In this document: positions 62,260-64,000 of the stretch, in pieces
Layout of the letters: each line of letters begins with the position of its first letter
Numbering within the stretch: position 1 is the first letter of the stretch
Source of the DNA: Ascarosepion bandense
Taxonomy: Eukaryota > Mollusca > Cephalopoda > Sepiida > Sepiidae
Reading direction: 5' to 3'
Length of the DNA: 64,000 nt
NCBI GenBank assembly: GCA_037127315.1
Contig: JBBBDQ010001451.1
Span: 476,501-540,500, forward strand
Made by a program: the position numbers and the translations under genes
The notes under the pieces: model-generated
What the model saw: only the letters and a program-made list of their open reading frames with translations
What the model was told of the DNA's origin: nothing
Databases searched by the model: none

Positions 62260-63490
62260 AGTAAACGGCAAATATTACAGTACTAATATTGACGAAAAGA
62301 GCAGATGCTAAAGTTTGATCCCAGCCAAATGGTCAGTGGGTAAAAAAAAGCCTAACTCAAATCGAACTCGTCGGTCAGTCAGTAAATCCCGAATATTTTC
62401 TTGCAAATATAACATAATTATTAGGGAGGAGGAGACTAAATACTATAGTTTTAACTCAGCTTGATGTTCAGGGAGTGCGGAAAATCATGAATCGAGTAGC
62501 ATCAGATGTTGAATCAATGAATGCCGAAAGTTTCTTTTTAAAGAAACGGAAAATATTATAAGTGAAGAATAGATACTATAGTTTCACCCGAGCCCGATGT
62601 TCAAGGAGTGAGGAAGACCATAAATCGAATCAATGGATGCTGAACGTTTCCTTATAAGAGAAAAGCTATTATTATCATTAGAGATGAGGTTGACAGATAC
62701 TACACTTTGATCCCAGCACGATGGAAAGGGAAGGAAGAAAAGTGTAATATGAGTAGAACTGGTTAGCCCAGTTTACATAGGAAATAAATGATTAAGGTTG
62801 TATAATTAATATAGATGAGGAAAAATATCATACTTTGATCCCAACCCGATATCCGGTGAACGACGAAGATCGTAAATTGATTAATATCGGCTGCTCAGTC
62901 AATGAATGTCGAATGTTTCTTTATGATTAAAAAAGTTCATTTTACTATTAGAGATGAGTTGGACAGATACTACACTTTGATATCCTTTCGATGTCAAGTC
63001 AGTTAAGGGCCATACGTGAAACACGCTGGAGCGATCATGTCTCGAAAGAGACATGACTGACTGGGCAGAAGATTATCCCGCAGAAGGTTACCATTGCTTT
63101 CTGCCGTAGAGTGTTTGCCAGCCAAGGCTATAAAACCCAATCTGTCCTGTTATTTAACCCATAACTGGAGGGAATAAACGAATTAATGCATTTCCCAAGG
63201 GTATTTGCGCGTAAGTGAATGTAATGAATTCAACTGAAATTCGAACTCGGCTCCCTAATTTCTCGCTGCGAGCCGATATCCACTGCACCACAATGCACAT
63301 ATTTCGATGTCAAGGGAATGCAGAAAAGCCTAACTCAAGTAGAAATGATTCCCCGTTATAGTAAGTTACGTAATTCCCAATAAGAAAACGGCTACTATTA
63401 CATAATTATCAGAGATCAGGGGGAACAGATACAGTACTTTGATCTCAGCCCGATGACAAGGTAGTGAAGAAATGCGTAACTCGAGTAGAA
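62260..63490. repeat. Diverged ~133-bp tandem satellite, about seven units
   Basis: The motif ACTACACTTTGATCCCAGC (or variants) recurs at about 62308, 62442, 62574, 62697, 62828, 62968 and 63432. Units also share TGAATGCCGAATGTTTCTTTAT-like and GTAACTCGAGTAGAA-like pieces. Subtracting the SINE insertion and its duplication, the last interval is about 148 bp. Units are considerably diverged. Confidence 0.7.
62999..63301 (-). mobile_element. tRNA SINE, minus, inserted in the satellite, 13-bp target duplication
   Basis: Full SINE flanked by TTTCGATGTCAAG at 62986-62998 and 63302-63314. It splits one satellite unit cleanly. Confidence 0.9.
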
Positions 63491-64000
63491 ATCGAAACGT
63501 TTCAACATTCGAAGAAGAGTAGTATGCCAAATCGTGGCAAACATCTTCAAGAAATCCAGAGCAACAACTTAAGGTTAATCATTCTTATCTAAAGCTTGAT
63601 AAATTTTTGCTGCAATAACTGTGAATACAAGATCAGTTGACCTAGTGAAACAAAAGTCATATAGCTTATCTGATGAAGGTGAAATGCATAACCAGCTGAT
63701 TAGAGCCTCTAGTACTTTACCAAAATAAGGAATTAGTGAATTTTGCAAAATACTTTCTAAAAGATAACAGACGTAGAAAAAATGAGTAGATCACAGATGA
63801 GATTCTCTATATAATGCAAAAGAAACAGAAAACAATGCCAAGACAATAAAACTGAATGCAGAAAACTACACAAGGAATTAGGAACAAATGAATGCAAGCT
63901 AAAGAGGAATGACTCAACAAGAAATGTGAATAAATAGAGAGAATAAGCTTAACTCATAAATGAAGGAAAACATAAAAAAAGTAAGAGAACTAACAACAAA
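63491..64000. other. No recognised element
   Basis: A-rich non-coding sequence to the window end. Confidence 0.5.

Overview
This window looks like intergenic or intronic DNA from an AT-rich animal genome, most likely a cephalopod such as an octopus (inference). The grounds are several tRNA-derived SINE families, Penelope-like and Jockey/CR1-like retroelement debris, Tc1/mariner and Helitron relics, and very abundant (AT)n, (TATC)n and (CA)n microsatellites. I found no host protein-coding gene, no functional tRNA or rRNA gene and no CRISPR array. Nearly every recognisable coding stretch is a broken piece of a transposable element, and most long open frames are tandem repeats whose period is a multiple of three.

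Layout. 0-6 kb: a Penelope-like element (PLE) with a GIY-YIG-type C-terminus, a 5S rRNA-tRNA composite SINE, a Jockey/CR1-like reverse transcriptase relic and two large inverted repeats. 6-20 kb: a second composite SINE, a solo LTR with a 5-bp target duplication, two Helitron-like elements (one cleanly splitting an RTE-like LINE), a PLE, and the first tRNA-headed elements carrying a hammerhead ribozyme. 20-29 kb: LINE 3' ends, an R2/R4-like LINE with a restriction-like endonuclease end, a decayed mariner and a 30-bp minisatellite. 29-38 kb: a SINE cluster, an array of TTAA-flanked MITEs alternating with a small GGGGGATC hairpin, and a second solo LTR enlarged by about five internal 250-bp tandem units. 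38-46 kb: hammerhead elements, a 1.6-kb Tc1-like transposon with long inverted repeats and a duplicated flank, a 39-bp GC-rich minisatellite and more SINEs. 47-48 kb: a (TATC)n megasatellite. 48-57.9 kb: a hammerhead-bearing repeat family and a decayed PLE beside a twin-primed PLE insertion. 58-64 kb: LINE 3' ends, SINEs with clear target duplications, a third Helitron-like element and a diverged 133-bp satellite split by a SINE.

The most interesting signal is the recurrence of type-I hammerhead ribozyme architecture (stem I, CUGANGA, stem II, GAAA, very short stem III, UH cleavage site, stem I) in at least five different repeat families. In one family two copies have a compensatory base-pair change in stem I. 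Another joins the hammerhead to a tRNA-like A/B-box head, so it resembles a SINE. Hammerheads are known in Penelope-like elements and in Schistosoma SINE-like elements; the tRNA-headed family here appears to be a separate example and deserves testing.
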